The position numbers and the translations under genes are program-made. The notes beneath the pieces were generated by a model. That model made no database searches, was not told the origin of the DNA, and saw only the letters and a program-made list of their open reading frames with translations. DNA of 64,000 nucleotides from Xanthomonas arboricola pv. juglandis (GTDB lineage: Bacteria; Pseudomonadota; Gammaproteobacteria; Xanthomonadales; Xanthomonadaceae). Below, one piece after another: positions 34,673 through 47,599 of this stretch (positions are counted from its first letter, which is position 1; each line of letters starts with the position of its first letter). The stretch is from positions 560,785 to 624,784 of the forward strand of contig NZ_JZEF01000002.1 of NCBI RefSeq assembly GCF_001013475.1. The letters are read 5' to 3'.

Positions 34673-35440
34673 ATGAATTTGCAGAACAAGACGATCGTGG
34701 TCACCGGCGTGGCATCGGGCATCGGTGCCGAAGTCGCGCGTCTGGCCCGTTTCCATGGCGCCACGGTGATCGGCGTCGATCGCACGCCGGTGCAGATGTC
34801 GCTGCACGGGTTCCACCAGGCCGATCTTGGCGATCCGGCATCCATCGATGCGCTGGTGCAGGCCTTGCCGGCGCGTGTCGATGCGCTGGCCAATGTGGCT
34901 GGGGTTCCCGGTACCGCGCCGTTGGAGGTGGTGGCGCGCGTCAACTATCTGGGCCTGCGCCATTTGAGCCAGGCGCTGCTGCCGCGCATGACGCCCGGCG
35001 GTTCCATCATCAATGTGGCCTCCATCCTGGGTGCCGAGTGGCCGCAGCGCCTGGAACTGCACAAGCAACTGGCCGCCACCGACAGCTTTGCGTCTGGTCA
35101 TGCATGGCTGCAGGCGCATCCGGTGGCGCACGACACCTGCTACCAGTACTTCAAGGAAGCGCTGATCGTGTGGACCCTGCTGCAGTCGCGGCCCTGGTTC
35201 GCCGAGCACGGCGTGCGCGTCAACAACGTCTCGCCGGGGCCGGTGTTTACGCCGATTCTTGGCGATTTCGTCACCATGCTCGGCGAGGAGCGCGTCAAGG
35301 AAGATGCCAAGCGCATGACGCGGCCGGCGTATGCCGACGAGGTGGCGGAGGCCATCGTGTTTCTCGCCTCCGATGCGGCGCGCTGGATCAACGGCATCAC
35401 CCTGCCGGTCGATGGCGGGCTGGCGTCCACCACTCTGTAA
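34673..35440 (+). CDS. molA: Coniferyl-alcohol dehydrogenase-like SDR (MolA-like)
   Basis: A 255-residue classical short-chain dehydrogenase that would oxidise hydroxycinnamyl alcohols to aldehydes. The NAD site is VVTGVASGIGAEVARLARFH. CQYFKEAL-type catalytic Tyr/Lys is seen in TCYQYFKEALIVW. GVDRTPVQMSLHGFHQADLG, NVASILGAEWPQRLELHKQL, VSPGPVFTPILGDFVTMLGE and INGITLPVDGGLAST closely follow CalA of Pseudomonas. The ATG at 34673 has ggaga before it. It is tightly followed by the aldehyde dehydrogenase gene. Confidence 0.85.
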   Translation: MNLQNKTIVVTGVASGIGAEVARLARFHGATVIGVDRTPVQMSLHGFHQADLGDPASIDALVQALPARVDALANVAGVPGTAPLEVVARVNYLGLRHLSQALLPRMTPGGSIINVASILGAEWPQRLELHKQLAATDSFASGHAWLQAHPVAHDTCYQYFKEALIVWTLLQSRPWFAEHGVRVNNVSPGPVFTPILGDFVTMLGEERVKEDAKRMTRPAYADEVAEAIVFLASDAARWINGITLPVDGGLASTTL

Positions 35441-35468
35441 CACCACCCCCTCAGCAGGAGGCTAGACC

Positions 35469-36950
35469 ATGAACGCTCTCCCCAATACCGCCATTGCCGC
35501 AAGCGCCGCTCCGGCGTGGCATGGCTGCATCTTCAATGGCGACTGGGTGCCCGGCAACGGCGGCACCGTGCAGATCATCGAACCGGCCACCGGCACGCTG
35601 CTGCACGAGGTCGGCAAGGCCGACCTGGCCGATGTCGCCGCTGCCGTGGCGCTGGCCAAGAAAGCGCAACGTGCCTGGGCAGCCACTGCGCCGCGCGAGC
35701 GCGCTGCGGTGTTTCACCGTGCCGCGCAGCTGATGGAAGCGCGCAGTGCCGAAGCGGCGCTGCTGATCGCGCGCGAAACCGGCGGCATCCTGCCCAAGGC
35801 CCAGCGCGAAGTGAATGAGTCGGTGGTGATCTACCAGCAGTCTGCGGCACTGCCGCTGCAGGCGGTCGGCCAGGTGCTGCCGACGGGCGCCGGCCAGCTC
35901 AGTCTGGCGCGGCATCTGCCGCTGGGCGTGATCGCAGTGATTTCCCCGTTCAATTTTCCGCTGATCCTGTCGCTGCGCTCGGTCGCCCCGGCACTGGCGA
36001 TGGGCAATGCGGTGGTGCTCAAACCCGACCCGCGCACGCCATACACCGGTGGCGTGGTCATCGCCCAGGTGCTGGAAGAAGCGGGCCTGCCGAAGGGACT
36101 GCTGCATGTACTGCATGGCGATGCCGCCATCGGGCAGGCGCTGGTCGAATCGCCGGATGTCCCGATGATTGCCTTCACAGGTTCCACCGCGGCCGGGCGG
36201 CGCATCGGCGAGATTGCTGGCCGGCATTTGAAGAAGGTGTCGCTGGAGTTGGGCGGCAACAACGCGGTGATCGTGCTCGACGACGCCGATCTGGACAAGG
36301 CCGCCTCTGCAGTGGCATTCGGCGCCTACATGCATCAGGGACAGATCTGCATGGCCACCGGCCGCGTGCTGGTCCAGCGCGGGATCGCCGATGCATTCAC
36401 CCAGCGGCTGGCCGAAAAAGCCAGGCATCTGCCGGTCGGCGATCCGGTCAGCGGCACCGTGGCACTGGGCCCGATCATCGACCAGCGCCAGCTGCAGCGC
36501 GTGATCGATATCGTGGACGACAGCGTCGCCGCCGGCGCGGTGGTGGAGGCCGGCGCCAGCAACCAAGGCCTGTTCTATGCACCGACGGTGCTGTCCAACG
36601 TGCGTCCGGGCATGCGTGCATTCGACGAAGAAGTCTTTGGCCCGGTGATCAACATCACCGTGTTCGACACCGACGACGAAGCCGCGGAACTTGCCAACCA
36701 TGGCGAGTACGGTCTGGCTGCGGGCATCCTGTCGGCGTCGGTGTCGCGCGCGATGCGCCTGGGCGACAAGCTGCACACCGGCCTGTTGCACATCAACGAT
36801 CAGACCGTGGCCGATGAAGTCATCAATCCCTTCGGCGGGACCGGCGCGTCGGGCAACGGCACCAGTTTCGGCGGACCGGCCGATTGGGAGCAGTACACCC
36901 ACTGGCAATGGCTGACGATCAAGAACGAAGTGCCGCAGTACCCGTTCTGA
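35469..36950 (+). CDS. molB: Aromatic aldehyde dehydrogenase (MolB/vanillin dehydrogenase-like)
   Basis: A 493-residue NAD-dependent aldehyde dehydrogenase of the benzaldehyde/vanillin/coniferyl aldehyde group. The cofactor site is FTGSTAAGRRIGEIAGRHLK, the catalytic Glu is in VSLELGGNNAVIV, and the nucleophilic Cys is in YMHQGQICMATGRVLV. VISPFNFPLILSLRSVAPAL and the C-terminal NPFGGTGASGNGTSFGGPAD also fit. An aggaggc site precedes the ATG. It would turn aldehydes made by the SDR, or vanillin and 4-hydroxybenzaldehyde, into acids that enter the van and pob routes. Confidence 0.88.
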   Translation: MNALPNTAIAASAAPAWHGCIFNGDWVPGNGGTVQIIEPATGTLLHEVGKADLADVAAAVALAKKAQRAWAATAPRERAAVFHRAAQLMEARSAEAALLIARETGGILPKAQREVNESVVIYQQSAALPLQAVGQVLPTGAGQLSLARHLPLGVIAVISPFNFPLILSLRSVAPALAMGNAVVLKPDPRTPYTGGVVIAQVLEEAGLPKGLLHVLHGDAAIGQALVESPDVPMIAFTGSTAAGRRIGEIAGRHLKKVSLELGGNNAVIVLDDADLDKAASAVAFGAYMHQGQICMATGRVLVQRGIADAFTQRLAEKARHLPVGDPVSGTVALGPIIDQRQLQRVIDIVDDSVAAGAVVEAGASNQGLFYAPTVLSNVRPGMRAFDEEVFGPVINITVFDTDDEAAELANHGEYGLAAGILSASVSRAMRLGDKLHTGLLHINDQTVADEVINPFGGTGASGNGTSFGGPADWEQYTHWQWLTIKNEVPQYPF

Positions 36951-37060
36951 CCGGCGCGGCGCAACCGACCGGGCAGCGGGGCTGCAGGCGAGCCGTGGAT
37001 CAGCCGCTTTGGGGCTGATCTATCTGCGGTGTCCAAGCGCACCGCTCTTAACCTTGCCCA

Positions 37061-37174
37061 CCGACCATCTCAACTGGTCCTTGCCCGCTCACCGTCGCAG
37101 GACCTTACGCGGCATGGATGGCGCGTAAGAGCCTACAGGGATGTACTTGCGGCGTGTCGGGCAAGGGCCCTGCA
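37061..37174 (+). repeat. Palindromic repeat unit, copy 2
   Basis: The unit begins ccgaccatctcaactggtcc and contains ttacgcggcatggatggcgc gtaagagcc and ggatgtacttgcggcgtgtc, ending gggcaagggccctgca. It is the same family as copy 3 just downstream and the truncated copy at 1270. It lies in the 517-bp gap between the aldehyde dehydrogenase and pobR, which holds no gene. Confidence 0.8.
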
Positions 37175-37232
37175 ACAAAGCCGCAGATCCACCGCGCTAC
37201 GATTGAGCTAATGCGTAGGCAACTGCTGCAAA

Positions 37233-37363
37233 AGACCGACCATCCCAATTGGTCCTTGCCCGCCCATCGTCGCGGGACCTTACGCGGCATGGATGCCGCG
37301 TAAGAGCCTACAAGGATGTACTTGCGGCGTGTCCTGCGAGGGTGGGCGGGCAAGGGCCCTGCA
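37233..37363 (+). repeat. Palindromic repeat unit, copy 3 (long cruciform)
   Basis: This copy has an inner perfect hairpin, ttacgcggcat-gg-atgccgcgtaa (37280-37303). Outer arms ggtccttgcccgcc (37251-37264) and ggcgggcaagggcc (37345-37358) pair with one mismatch. The whole unit can fold back on itself over ~110 bases. It is probably a Xanthomonas interspersed palindromic element (REP/MITE-like). No coding content is evident. Confidence 0.8.
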
Positions 37364-37467
37364 GCCAATCTCCAGACCGGCCGCTCTGCAACCAACGCAT
37401 CCACACCTTTCAATCACCCTTCAAGACGATCGAGATCTCGCACTTCAGGAATTTTTGTCAGCCACTC

Positions 37468-39647
<2,180 letters not shown>

Positions 39648-39903
39648 GCGTAGCGATGGCCGCCGCCGAGATGCCTCGTACACGCGCGAGAAACCCACTG
39701 CCGTGGTTATCTTCTGATTACCACCCATACCGCAGGTGCCCTGGTGCACTCCAGGGCGGCTAGCGGGCGAGCGGACGCGGCCGTTAGGCTGGCGGCGACG
39801 CGTGAAAAACCCTGTATGCCAAGGCGCGTCGTCCCCCAATCAACGGTGCACCGTGTTGGTATCCCAGCCGGCGCAGTGCCCGTCTCCACATAAGGAGTCT
39901 TCC

Positions 39904-40416
39904 ATGAATAAGCTGTTCTCCCGCGCCTTGCTGCTGGTCATGCTGGTGGCGCCGGTGGCTGCGTTCGCGCAGACCGCAGTGACTGAAAATCCCAACCACC
40001 AGAAGATGCTGCTCGGCTCCACCTGGTATGAAACCGCCAACAAGCGGCTGGTCTACGATTTTTGGCGCATCGTGTTCGAAGCCGGCCAGGTGCAGTATGC
40101 GCCGATGTACATGGACAAGAACTACATTCAGCACAACCCGAATGTGGCCAATGGCCGCGATGCGTTCATTGCCTTCCTGACCGCCTTCGTGAAGCCGACG
40201 CCGGTGCAGCCGCGCGTGCAGCTGCCGTTGGTGGCCATCACTGCCGACGGCGATCTGGTCACGCTGGTGTCGGTACGCACCTTGCCCAATCCGAACAAAC
40301 CGGGCACCACCTACACCACCACCTGGTTCGACATGTTCCGCATCGAAAAAGGCCTGATCAAGGAGCATTGGGATCCGGACACCATTGCCGGCCGCGCCAA
40401 TAGCGGCGGCCAGTAA
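39904..40416 (+). CDS. Exported SnoaL/NTF2-like protein
   Basis: A 170-residue protein with a signal peptide (MNKLFSRALLLVMLVAPVAA, cut after AFA). The domain resembles the SnoaL-like polyketide-cyclase/NTF2 fold: YDFWRIVFEAGQVQYAPMYM, KNYIQHNPNVANGRDAFIAF, TTWFDMFRIEKGLIKEHWDP. The HN and HWD residues are typical. The substrate is unknown. An aaggag site lies before the ATG, and a strong hairpin follows the stop. It may be a detoxification or storage protein, but nothing ties it directly to pobA. Confidence 0.83.
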   Translation: MNKLFSRALLLVMLVAPVAAFAQTAVTENPNHQKMLLGSTWYETANKRLVYDFWRIVFEAGQVQYAPMYMDKNYIQHNPNVANGRDAFIAFLTAFVKPTPVQPRVQLPLVAITADGDLVTLVSVRTLPNPNKPGTTYTTTWFDMFRIEKGLIKEHWDPDTIAGRANSGGQ

Positions 40417-40424
40417 TCGCTGCT

Positions 40425-40459
40425 GCATTGCAGGGCTGCAGCGTGCAGCCCTGCAATGC
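40425..40459 (+). terminator. Strong hairpin after the SnoaL-like gene
   Basis: A perfect 16-bp stem, gcattgcagggctgca / tgcagccctgcaatgc, with the loop gcg begins 9 bases after the stop codon. No T-run follows, so it may act through stem strength or stabilise the message. Confidence 0.6.
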
Positions 40460-40506
40460 GTGATCCATGCAGCTCGTCAGCAACCATGCAAGTGGTTGAC
40501 GGAAAC

Positions 40507-40540
40507 GACAACGCCCGCCTGACCGCGGGCGTTGTCTTTT
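40507..40540. terminator. Terminator between convergent SnoaL-like gene and glpK
   Basis: A 12-bp stem, gacaacgcccgc / gcgggcgttgtc, with a 6-base loop, is followed on the plus strand by tttt and preceded by aaa, so it can serve both directions. It lies 12 bases past the glpK stop. Confidence 0.8.
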
Positions 40541-40551
40541 GAGCGCAGCGG

Positions 40552-42183
<1,632 letters not shown>

Positions 42184-43002
42184 TCAGCGCGGATCGAGCG
42201 GTTTGCCGCCCTGCAGATGGCGCACGCGTGCCGGCAGGAACGGCAGGATCAGCCACTGGTAGGCGAGCGCGCCGATCGGGCCGCCGATCAATGGGCCGAC
42301 AATGGGAATCCACCAGTAGTTGTCCTTGGCAGGCAACGCGGCCTCGCCCCAGCCGGCAAGGTAGGCGAACAGACGCGGGCCGAAATCGCGCGCCGGATTC
42401 ATCGCCCAGGCTTCCAGATAGCCCATCGACGCGCCCAGCGTCGCCACCAGCAGGCCGATCATCAGCGCGCCGGAGTTGGCGGTCGGCGCGGCTTCGTTGA
42501 ATTGTTCGGTGATGGCGAAGATGCCAAAGATCAGGAACGCGGTGATGATGATCTGGTCGACCAGCGCGTGCATCGGCGTGACCGCAAGGCCGGGTGCGGT
42601 GAAGAACACCCCGGCGGCGCCACCGGCTTCGCGGGTGAGTTGCTGCACCTGGTTGTAGTGGTCGATGACCGGGCCGTACAACTGGTAGACGATGGCCGCG
42701 CCCAGGAATGCGCCGATCACCTGCGCGCCCCAGTACGGCAGCACCTTCTTCCAGGAGAAACCGCGGAACAGCGCCAGCGCCAGCGTCACCGCCGGGTTGG
42801 CATGTGTGCCGGACACCGAGCCGGTGACATAGATCGCCAGCGTCACCGCCAGGCCCCAGGCGATGCACACGCCCCAGTAGGCGTTCTGGTACGGGCTGGG
42901 GTCGTAGAGAACGTACATTGCCGCGACCGAATCGCCGAGCGCGATGATGATGAACATCGCCACCGCTTCGGAAATCAACTCACCCACGAGTTGGCGGCTC
43001 AT
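42184..43002 (-). CDS. glpF: Glycerol facilitator (aquaglyceroporin)
   Basis: A 272-residue inner-membrane MIP channel with six membrane spans and the two pore boxes, [11 protein letters not shown] and [10 protein letters not shown]. The D after the second NPAR is characteristic of glycerol-conducting members. It lies between glpD and glpK on the same strand and is probably in the same transcript. The ATG at 43002 follows cgagg, and a GTG two codons earlier is an alternative. Confidence 0.93.
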   Translation of the reverse strand: MSRQLVGELISEAVAMFIIIALGDSVAAMYVLYDPSPYQNAYWGVCIAWGLAVTLAIYVTGSVSGTHANPAVTLALALFRGFSWKKVLPYWGAQVIGAFLGAAIVYQLYGPVIDHYNQVQQLTREAGGAAGVFFTAPGLAVTPMHALVDQIIITAFLIFGIFAITEQFNEAAPTANSGALMIGLLVATLGASMGYLEAWAMNPARDFGPRLFAYLAGWGEAALPAKDNYWWIPIVGPLIGGPIGALAYQWLILPFLPARVRHLQGGKPLDPR

Positions 43003-43179
43003 GCGCACGTCCTCGTGCCGATGGCGATGACGCAGGCAGGGTGGTGCGATGCGCGCATTGGCGCGCAGGGGTCTTCGGTGATGCTCATCAGGGTGCCCTC
43101 CACGTGACTCAGGATGATGCTGGCGAATGCGCCAGGATACGTTGCCGCGCGACCCGTCCTCGCCAGCAACGTGGTTCGA

Positions 43180-44694
43180 TCAGGCCGGCACGCCGTCCGC
43201 CTGCCGGACCGAGTGTGTCTGCAAATACGCCTCCAGGCGTGCGCGCCCGGCCGCGTCGATGCGCAGGCCGAGTTTGCTGCGACGCCACAGGATGTCGTCG
43301 GCAGTGACGGCCCATTCGTGGGCACGCAGGTAATCCACCTCGGCCTGGTACAGATCGGCGCCGAAGTGCGTGCCCAGGGCGGCGATGTCCTGCGCCTGGC
43401 CCAGCAGCTGCTCCGCACAGGTGCCGTAGTTGCGCACCAGCCGCTGCGCAGTCGGTGCCGGCAGCCACGGATATGCGTTGCGCACGCGCTCGAGCAGGCT
43501 GGCGATATCGCGTTGTTCGCCGCCGGGCAATACGTCGCCGCGCGCGGTCCATGCGGGCTTGCGGGCACCCAGCGCCTGGGTGAGGCGGTCGACCGCTTCT
43601 TCGGCCAGCTTGCGATAGGTGGTGAGCTTGCCGCCGAACACGTTGAGCAACGGTGCGCCGTCGGTAAGCACTTCCAGCTGGTAATCGCGGGTGACTTCGG
43701 CAGCGTTGTCCTCGGCGTCGTCCAGCAGCGGACGCACGCCGCTATAGCTCCACACCACATCGCTGGGGGCGATCTGCTGCTGGAAATACAGGTTCACCGC
43801 ATCGCACAGGTACTGCACTTCGGCCGCATCGATGCTGGGCGCGGCGGGGTCGGCCTGGTAATCCACGTCGGTGGTGCCGATCAGGGTGAAGTCGTGCTCG
43901 TAGGGGATGGCGAACACGATGCGCCGATCCGGTTGCTGGAAGATGTACGCGTGGTCGTGGTCGAACAACCTGGGCACCACGATGTGGCTGCCCTTGACCA
44001 GGCGCAGTGCGTGCTTGTGCGGCACTGCGGCGACCTTGTCCAGGAACGACACCGCCCACGGCCCGGCCGCATTGGCCAGCGCACGCGCGTGCACGGTGCG
44101 GCGGCGGCCGTCGCGGTCTTCCAGCTCGGCGTACCAGAAGCCTGCATCGCGCCAGGCACCGACGCAGCGTGTGCGGGTGCGGATCTGTGCGCCACGCCTG
44201 GCGGCGTCCATCGCATTGAGCACCACCAGCCGCGCATCCTGCACCCAGGCATCGGAGTACACGAAGCCGGTGCGCAGCGATTCCTGCAGCGGCTGGCCCA
44301 CCGGGTGCGTGCGCAGCGACAGCCGACGCGAGCGCGGCAGACTGCGCTTGCTGCCGCCGAGATGGTCATACAGGAACAGCCCGGCTCGGATCATCCAGGC
44401 CGGGCGCAGATGCGGTTGATGCGGCAGCAGGAAGCGCAGCGGCCAGATGATGTGCGGAGCCAGCCGCAGCAACACTTCGCGCTCGGCCAGCGCCTTGCCG
44501 ACCAGCGCGAACTCGTACTGCTCCAGATAGCGCAGGCCGCCATGAATGAGCTTGGTGCTGGCGCTGCTGGTATGCGCGGCCAGATCGTCCTGTTCGCACA
44601 GGCACACCGACAGGCCACGCCCGGCCGCATCGCGGGCGATGCCGACCCCGTTGATGCCGCCGCCTATCACCAGAAGATCGTATGTCTCGCCCAT
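43180..44694 (-). CDS. glpD: Aerobic glycerol-3-phosphate dehydrogenase
   Basis: A 504-residue membrane-associated FAD enzyme that oxidises glycerol-3-phosphate to DHAP and passes electrons to quinone. The FAD loop is YDLLVIGGGINGVGIARDAA. Next come TSSASTKLIHGGLRYLEQYE, FAIPYEHDFTLIGTTDVDYQ, YSGVRPLLDD and FGGKLTTYRKLAEEAV, all diagnostic. I use the ATG at 44694. A perfect GlpR-type inverted repeat lies about 44 bp upstream. Confidence 0.95.
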   Translation of the reverse strand: MGETYDLLVIGGGINGVGIARDAAGRGLSVCLCEQDDLAAHTSSASTKLIHGGLRYLEQYEFALVGKALAEREVLLRLAPHIIWPLRFLLPHQPHLRPAWMIRAGLFLYDHLGGSKRSLPRSRRLSLRTHPVGQPLQESLRTGFVYSDAWVQDARLVVLNAMDAARRGAQIRTRTRCVGAWRDAGFWYAELEDRDGRRRTVHARALANAAGPWAVSFLDKVAAVPHKHALRLVKGSHIVVPRLFDHDHAYIFQQPDRRIVFAIPYEHDFTLIGTTDVDYQADPAAPSIDAAEVQYLCDAVNLYFQQQIAPSDVVWSYSGVRPLLDDAEDNAAEVTRDYQLEVLTDGAPLLNVFGGKLTTYRKLAEEAVDRLTQALGARKPAWTARGDVLPGGEQRDIASLLERVRNAYPWLPAPTAQRLVRNYGTCAEQLLGQAQDIAALGTHFGADLYQAEVDYLRAHEWAVTADDILWRRSKLGLRIDAAGRARLEAYLQTHSVRQADGVPA

Positions 44695-44737
44695 CGGTGT
44701 CTCCGTCCGGGTACGCCAGTAGCGAACCCAAGTTGTC

Positions 44738-44759
44738 ATGTTCGAACATATTCGAACAT
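44738..44759. promoter_or_regulatory. GlpR operator upstream of glpD
   Basis: atgttcgaa-cata-ttcgaacat is a perfect 9-bp inverted repeat with a 4-base centre, closely matching the known GlpR site of enterobacteria and pseudomonads. It sits between glpR and glpD. No second copy was seen before glpF, which supports glpDFK being one unit. Confidence 0.85.
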
Positions 44760-44916
44760 CAAACCTTTTCGGGACGTGAAGAGCTGTCGGGCTTGAGAAC
44801 TAGGCGAAGAAAGAGTGATTAGGCCTATAAAAGCCGGAACTTTGATAGCCGGGACGGATCATTAGGGAGGCCAGATCGGTACGCCGCACCGCAAACGCAC
44901 AAAAACGAACAATCGC

Positions 44917-45726
44917 TCAGCCGGCGTCGCCAGGCTCGGCCAAGTGCACGCGGGTGCCGGCCTCGGCCAGCACGGCGGCCAGTTCCTGCGGCGGCGGCCT
45001 GTCGGTGAACCAGTCGTGCACCTGGGCAATCGCGCCCAGTCGCACCATGGCGTTGCGGCCGAACTTGCTGTGGTCGGCGGCCAGCAGCACCTGCCGCGAG
45101 TGCTCGATGATGGCCTGGGCCACGCGCACTTCCTGGTAGTCGAAGTCCAGCAGGGTGCCGTCCAGATCGATGCCGGAAATGCCGATCACCCCGAAGTCCA
45201 CCTTGAACTGCCGGATCAGCTCCACCGTCGCCTCGCCGGTCACGCCCTGGTCGCGCCCGCGCACCACGCCACCGGCCACGATCACCTCGAAGCTGGGGTT
45301 GGCGCTGAGCATCACCGCCACGTTGAGGTTGTTGGTGATTACGCGCAGGCCGCGGTGCTGCAGCAAGGCGCGCGCCACCTCTTCGTTGGTAGTGCCCAGG
45401 TTGATGAACAACGAGGCATCGTCGGGAATGAAGCGGGCGACCTGCGCGGCGATGTGCTGTTTCTCGCGCGCCTGCAGCGCCTTGCGTGCGGTGTAGGCCA
45501 GGTTTTCCACGCTCGAGGGCATGCTGACGCCACCGTGATAACGGCGCAGCACGCCGGCATCGCACAGCAGGGTCAGATCGCGACGGATGGTCTGCGGCGT
45601 CACCTCGAAGCGCGTCGCCAGCCCTTCCACCTCGGCAAAGCCCTGCTGCCGCACCAATGCCACCAATTGCTCCTGGCGCGGGTTGAGTGCCGGCGCCGGG
45701 ACCGTCCTGTAGTGAGTCGACTCCAT
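44917..45726 (-). CDS. glpR: DeoR-family glycerol-3-phosphate regulon repressor
   Basis: A 269-residue DeoR repressor. The N-terminal helix-turn-helix is RQEQLVALVRQQGFAEVEGL with PQTIRRDLTLLCDAGVLRRY. The sugar-phosphate sensor contains LFINLGTTNEEVARAL, VITNNLNVAVML, VTGEATVELIRQFKVDFGVI and LLAADHSKFGRNAMVRLG. Glycerol-3-phosphate releases it from DNA. It lies just upstream of its operator and glpD. The ATG at 45726 is preferred; one at 45744 is also in frame. Confidence 0.92.
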   Translation of the reverse strand: MESTHYRTVPAPALNPRQEQLVALVRQQGFAEVEGLATRFEVTPQTIRRDLTLLCDAGVLRRYHGGVSMPSSVENLAYTARKALQAREKQHIAAQVARFIPDDASLFINLGTTNEEVARALLQHRGLRVITNNLNVAVMLSANPSFEVIVAGGVVRGRDQGVTGEATVELIRQFKVDFGVIGISGIDLDGTLLDFDYQEVRVAQAIIEHSRQVLLAADHSKFGRNAMVRLGAIAQVHDWFTDRPPPQELAAVLAEAGTRVHLAEPGDAG

Positions 45727-45799
45727 GCGCAGATGATCGCGCATGCGCGTGAGGATGCAAACACGCGCTGCGCGAGCGCCGGCGTGTCGATGGCTGCGC

Positions 45800-46783
45800 T
45801 CAGCCCAGCTCGCAGCGGTAGCCGGTATCGATGCTGATGCTGCCACCCACCGCGCGCGAGACGCAGGCGCACAGCTTGCGGTTCTCGCGGCGCTGTTCGT
45901 CGCTGAAGAACACATCGCGGTGATCGATATCGGCCGCGCTGTCCAGCACCTCGACCGCGCACAGCCCGCATTCGCCGCGCCGGCATTCGGCGATCAGCTC
46001 GACTCCGGCGTCGGCCAGCGCATCCAGCATCGACTCGTTCTCGGCCACCGGCACTTCCAGGCCAAGCCTGGGCAGCTTGACCACGAACGCCTGCGCCGGC
46101 ACCCGCCCGCTGTTGCCGAAGGTTTCGAAATGCAGCCGCGCGCGCGGACGCCCGGCGGCGTGCCAGTGCTGGCGCACCGCCTCGAGCATGCCGAGCGGGC
46201 CGCACACGTACACCTCGGCATTGGGCGACAGCCGCGCCAGCTCGGCAGCAAGATCCGCCGGGCCGGCGCCGTCGTCGCATTGCAGCTGCAGGCGCTCGCC
46301 CAGCAGCGCTTCCAGTTCGTCGACATAGGCCATCGCACGGCGCGTGCGCCCGGCATACAGCAGGCGGAACGCGCGATGGCGGCGCGCCAGCCGCTGCGCC
46401 ATGCCGATGATCGGGGTGATGCCGATCCCGCCGGCGATCAGCAGGATCTCCTCGCCGCCCTCGTCCAGCGCAAAGTTGTTGCTGGGCGGGGAGATCTCCA
46501 CCACATCGCCGGGCTGCAGCGTCCACATGTGCCGCGAGCCGCCGCGGCTGTCGGGCATCTGCCGTACTGCGATCTGGTAGTGGCCATCGGCACGTGGCTC
46601 GCCCACCAGCGAGTACGAGCGCACGTCGGCGCGGCCATGCAGCTGCACGCGAAAATCCAGATGGCTGCCGACTTCGAAGCCGCGCGCCGCGGTGCCCGGA
46701 TCGAGCACGATTTCGCGCACGCCCTCGCAGGCGTCGGCAATGCTGACCACATGGGCGCTGTGCCACTGGGTGTCTTTACGCAT
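45800..46783 (-). CDS. vanB: Vanillate O-demethylase reductase subunit
   Basis: A 327-residue class IA reductase that passes electrons from NADH through FMN and a plant-type 2Fe-2S cluster to VanA. The flavin part has RSYSLVGEP and SRHMWTLQPGDVVEISPPSN. The NAD part has LLIAGGIGITPIIGMAQRL and VYVCGPLGMLEAV. The C-terminal ferredoxin domain has ECRRGECGLCAVEVL with a last Cys in LCACVSRAVG. It overlaps vanR by 8 bases and completes the order vanA-vanR-vanB. Confidence 0.94.
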   Translation of the reverse strand: MRKDTQWHSAHVVSIADACEGVREIVLDPGTAARGFEVGSHLDFRVQLHGRADVRSYSLVGEPRADGHYQIAVRQMPDSRGGSRHMWTLQPGDVVEISPPSNNFALDEGGEEILLIAGGIGITPIIGMAQRLARRHRAFRLLYAGRTRRAMAYVDELEALLGERLQLQCDDGAGPADLAAELARLSPNAEVYVCGPLGMLEAVRQHWHAAGRPRARLHFETFGNSGRVPAQAFVVKLPRLGLEVPVAENESMLDALADAGVELIAECRRGECGLCAVEVLDSAADIDHRDVFFSDEQRRENRKLCACVSRAVGGSISIDTGYRCELG

Positions 46784-47579
46784 GGGGAACTCCAGGCAGA
46801 GGGGTGGGCCGGCTGCTGCCGGCAGTGGCGGGATGGGCGCGGCCGATCAATGCGCCGCCGCGCACCTGGGTGATCGCCGCCGGGGTCTGCAGCACGTGGC
46901 GCAGATTGCGATGGGCCAGCCGTGCGTGTTCGCGCATCAGCGCTTCGGCGCGCGCGCCCTGGCGGTCTTCGATGGCGGCCAGGACTTCGCGGTGCTGGTC
47001 CTGCGCCAGGGTCAGGATCAGCCGCGCCTCGGCGCTGGTGGTCTGCGCCATGACCAGGCTATTGGGCGAGGCGAACGGCAGCTGCAGCACGCGGGTGAGC
47101 TCGCGGCCCAGCACATCGCTGCCGGCCATGGCCACCAGCAACGCGTGGAACTGCGCATTGGCCTGCACGTACGCGCTGAAGTCGATGGCGTGCAGCGGCG
47201 AGCCGACGATGCGGTCGAGCGTATCCAGCAACTGGCGTGCCTGGGCCAGCGCCGCGGCCGATGCCCCGCGCTCGGCCGCCATGCGCGCGGCCAGGCCTTC
47301 GAGCGTGCCGCGCAGTTCGATCGCATCGTGCACATCGCGTTCGCTGAAGGCCTGCACCGCATAGCCGCCACCGGGCAGTGCGCTGGCCAGGCCTTCTTCG
47401 CACAGCCGCTGCAGCGCGGCGCGTACGGGCGTGCGCGACATGCCCAGCCGCTGCACCACCGCCAGCTCGGACAGGCGCGTTCCGGCCGGCAGGGTGCCGT
47501 CGAGGATCAGTTCGCGTAGCGACAGCAGTGCGCGCGTGGTCTGCGCGGCACTGCTGCGAAACGGGGTGGCGGGTGACAT
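46776..47579 (-). CDS. vanR: GntR-family (FCD) repressor VanR
   Basis: A 267-residue regulator with an N-terminal GntR winged helix (LRELILDGTLPAGTRLSELA, GMSRTPVRAALQRLCEEGLA). The FCD ligand domain contains RDVHDAIELRGTLEGLAARM and DQHREVLAAIEDRQGARAEA with the expected metal-binding Asp/His residues. By analogy it represses vanAB until vanillate binds. The gene lies between vanA and vanB, so it is autoregulated with them. Two tgtataca sites before vanA are its likely targets. Confidence 0.9.
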   Translation of the reverse strand: MSPATPFRSSAAQTTRALLSLRELILDGTLPAGTRLSELAVVQRLGMSRTPVRAALQRLCEEGLASALPGGGYAVQAFSERDVHDAIELRGTLEGLAARMAAERGASAAALAQARQLLDTLDRIVGSPLHAIDFSAYVQANAQFHALLVAMAGSDVLGRELTRVLQLPFASPNSLVMAQTTSAEARLILTLAQDQHREVLAAIEDRQGARAEALMREHARLAHRNLRHVLQTPAAITQVRGGALIGRAHPATAGSSRPTPLPGVPHA

Positions 47580-47599
47580 GGAAACCTCCGATGCGGTGC

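Noticed and set aside
37061..37363. Possible CRISPR array
   Set aside because: There are only two units of over 110 bp with internal dyads. There is no short repeat-spacer periodicity and no cas genes are near.
37105..37413. Several short frames in the repeat region
   Set aside because: They arise from the palindromic repeats in both orientations and are not genes.
43003..43179. Second GlpR site before glpF
   Set aside because: No ttcgaa-type inverted repeat is present in this gap.
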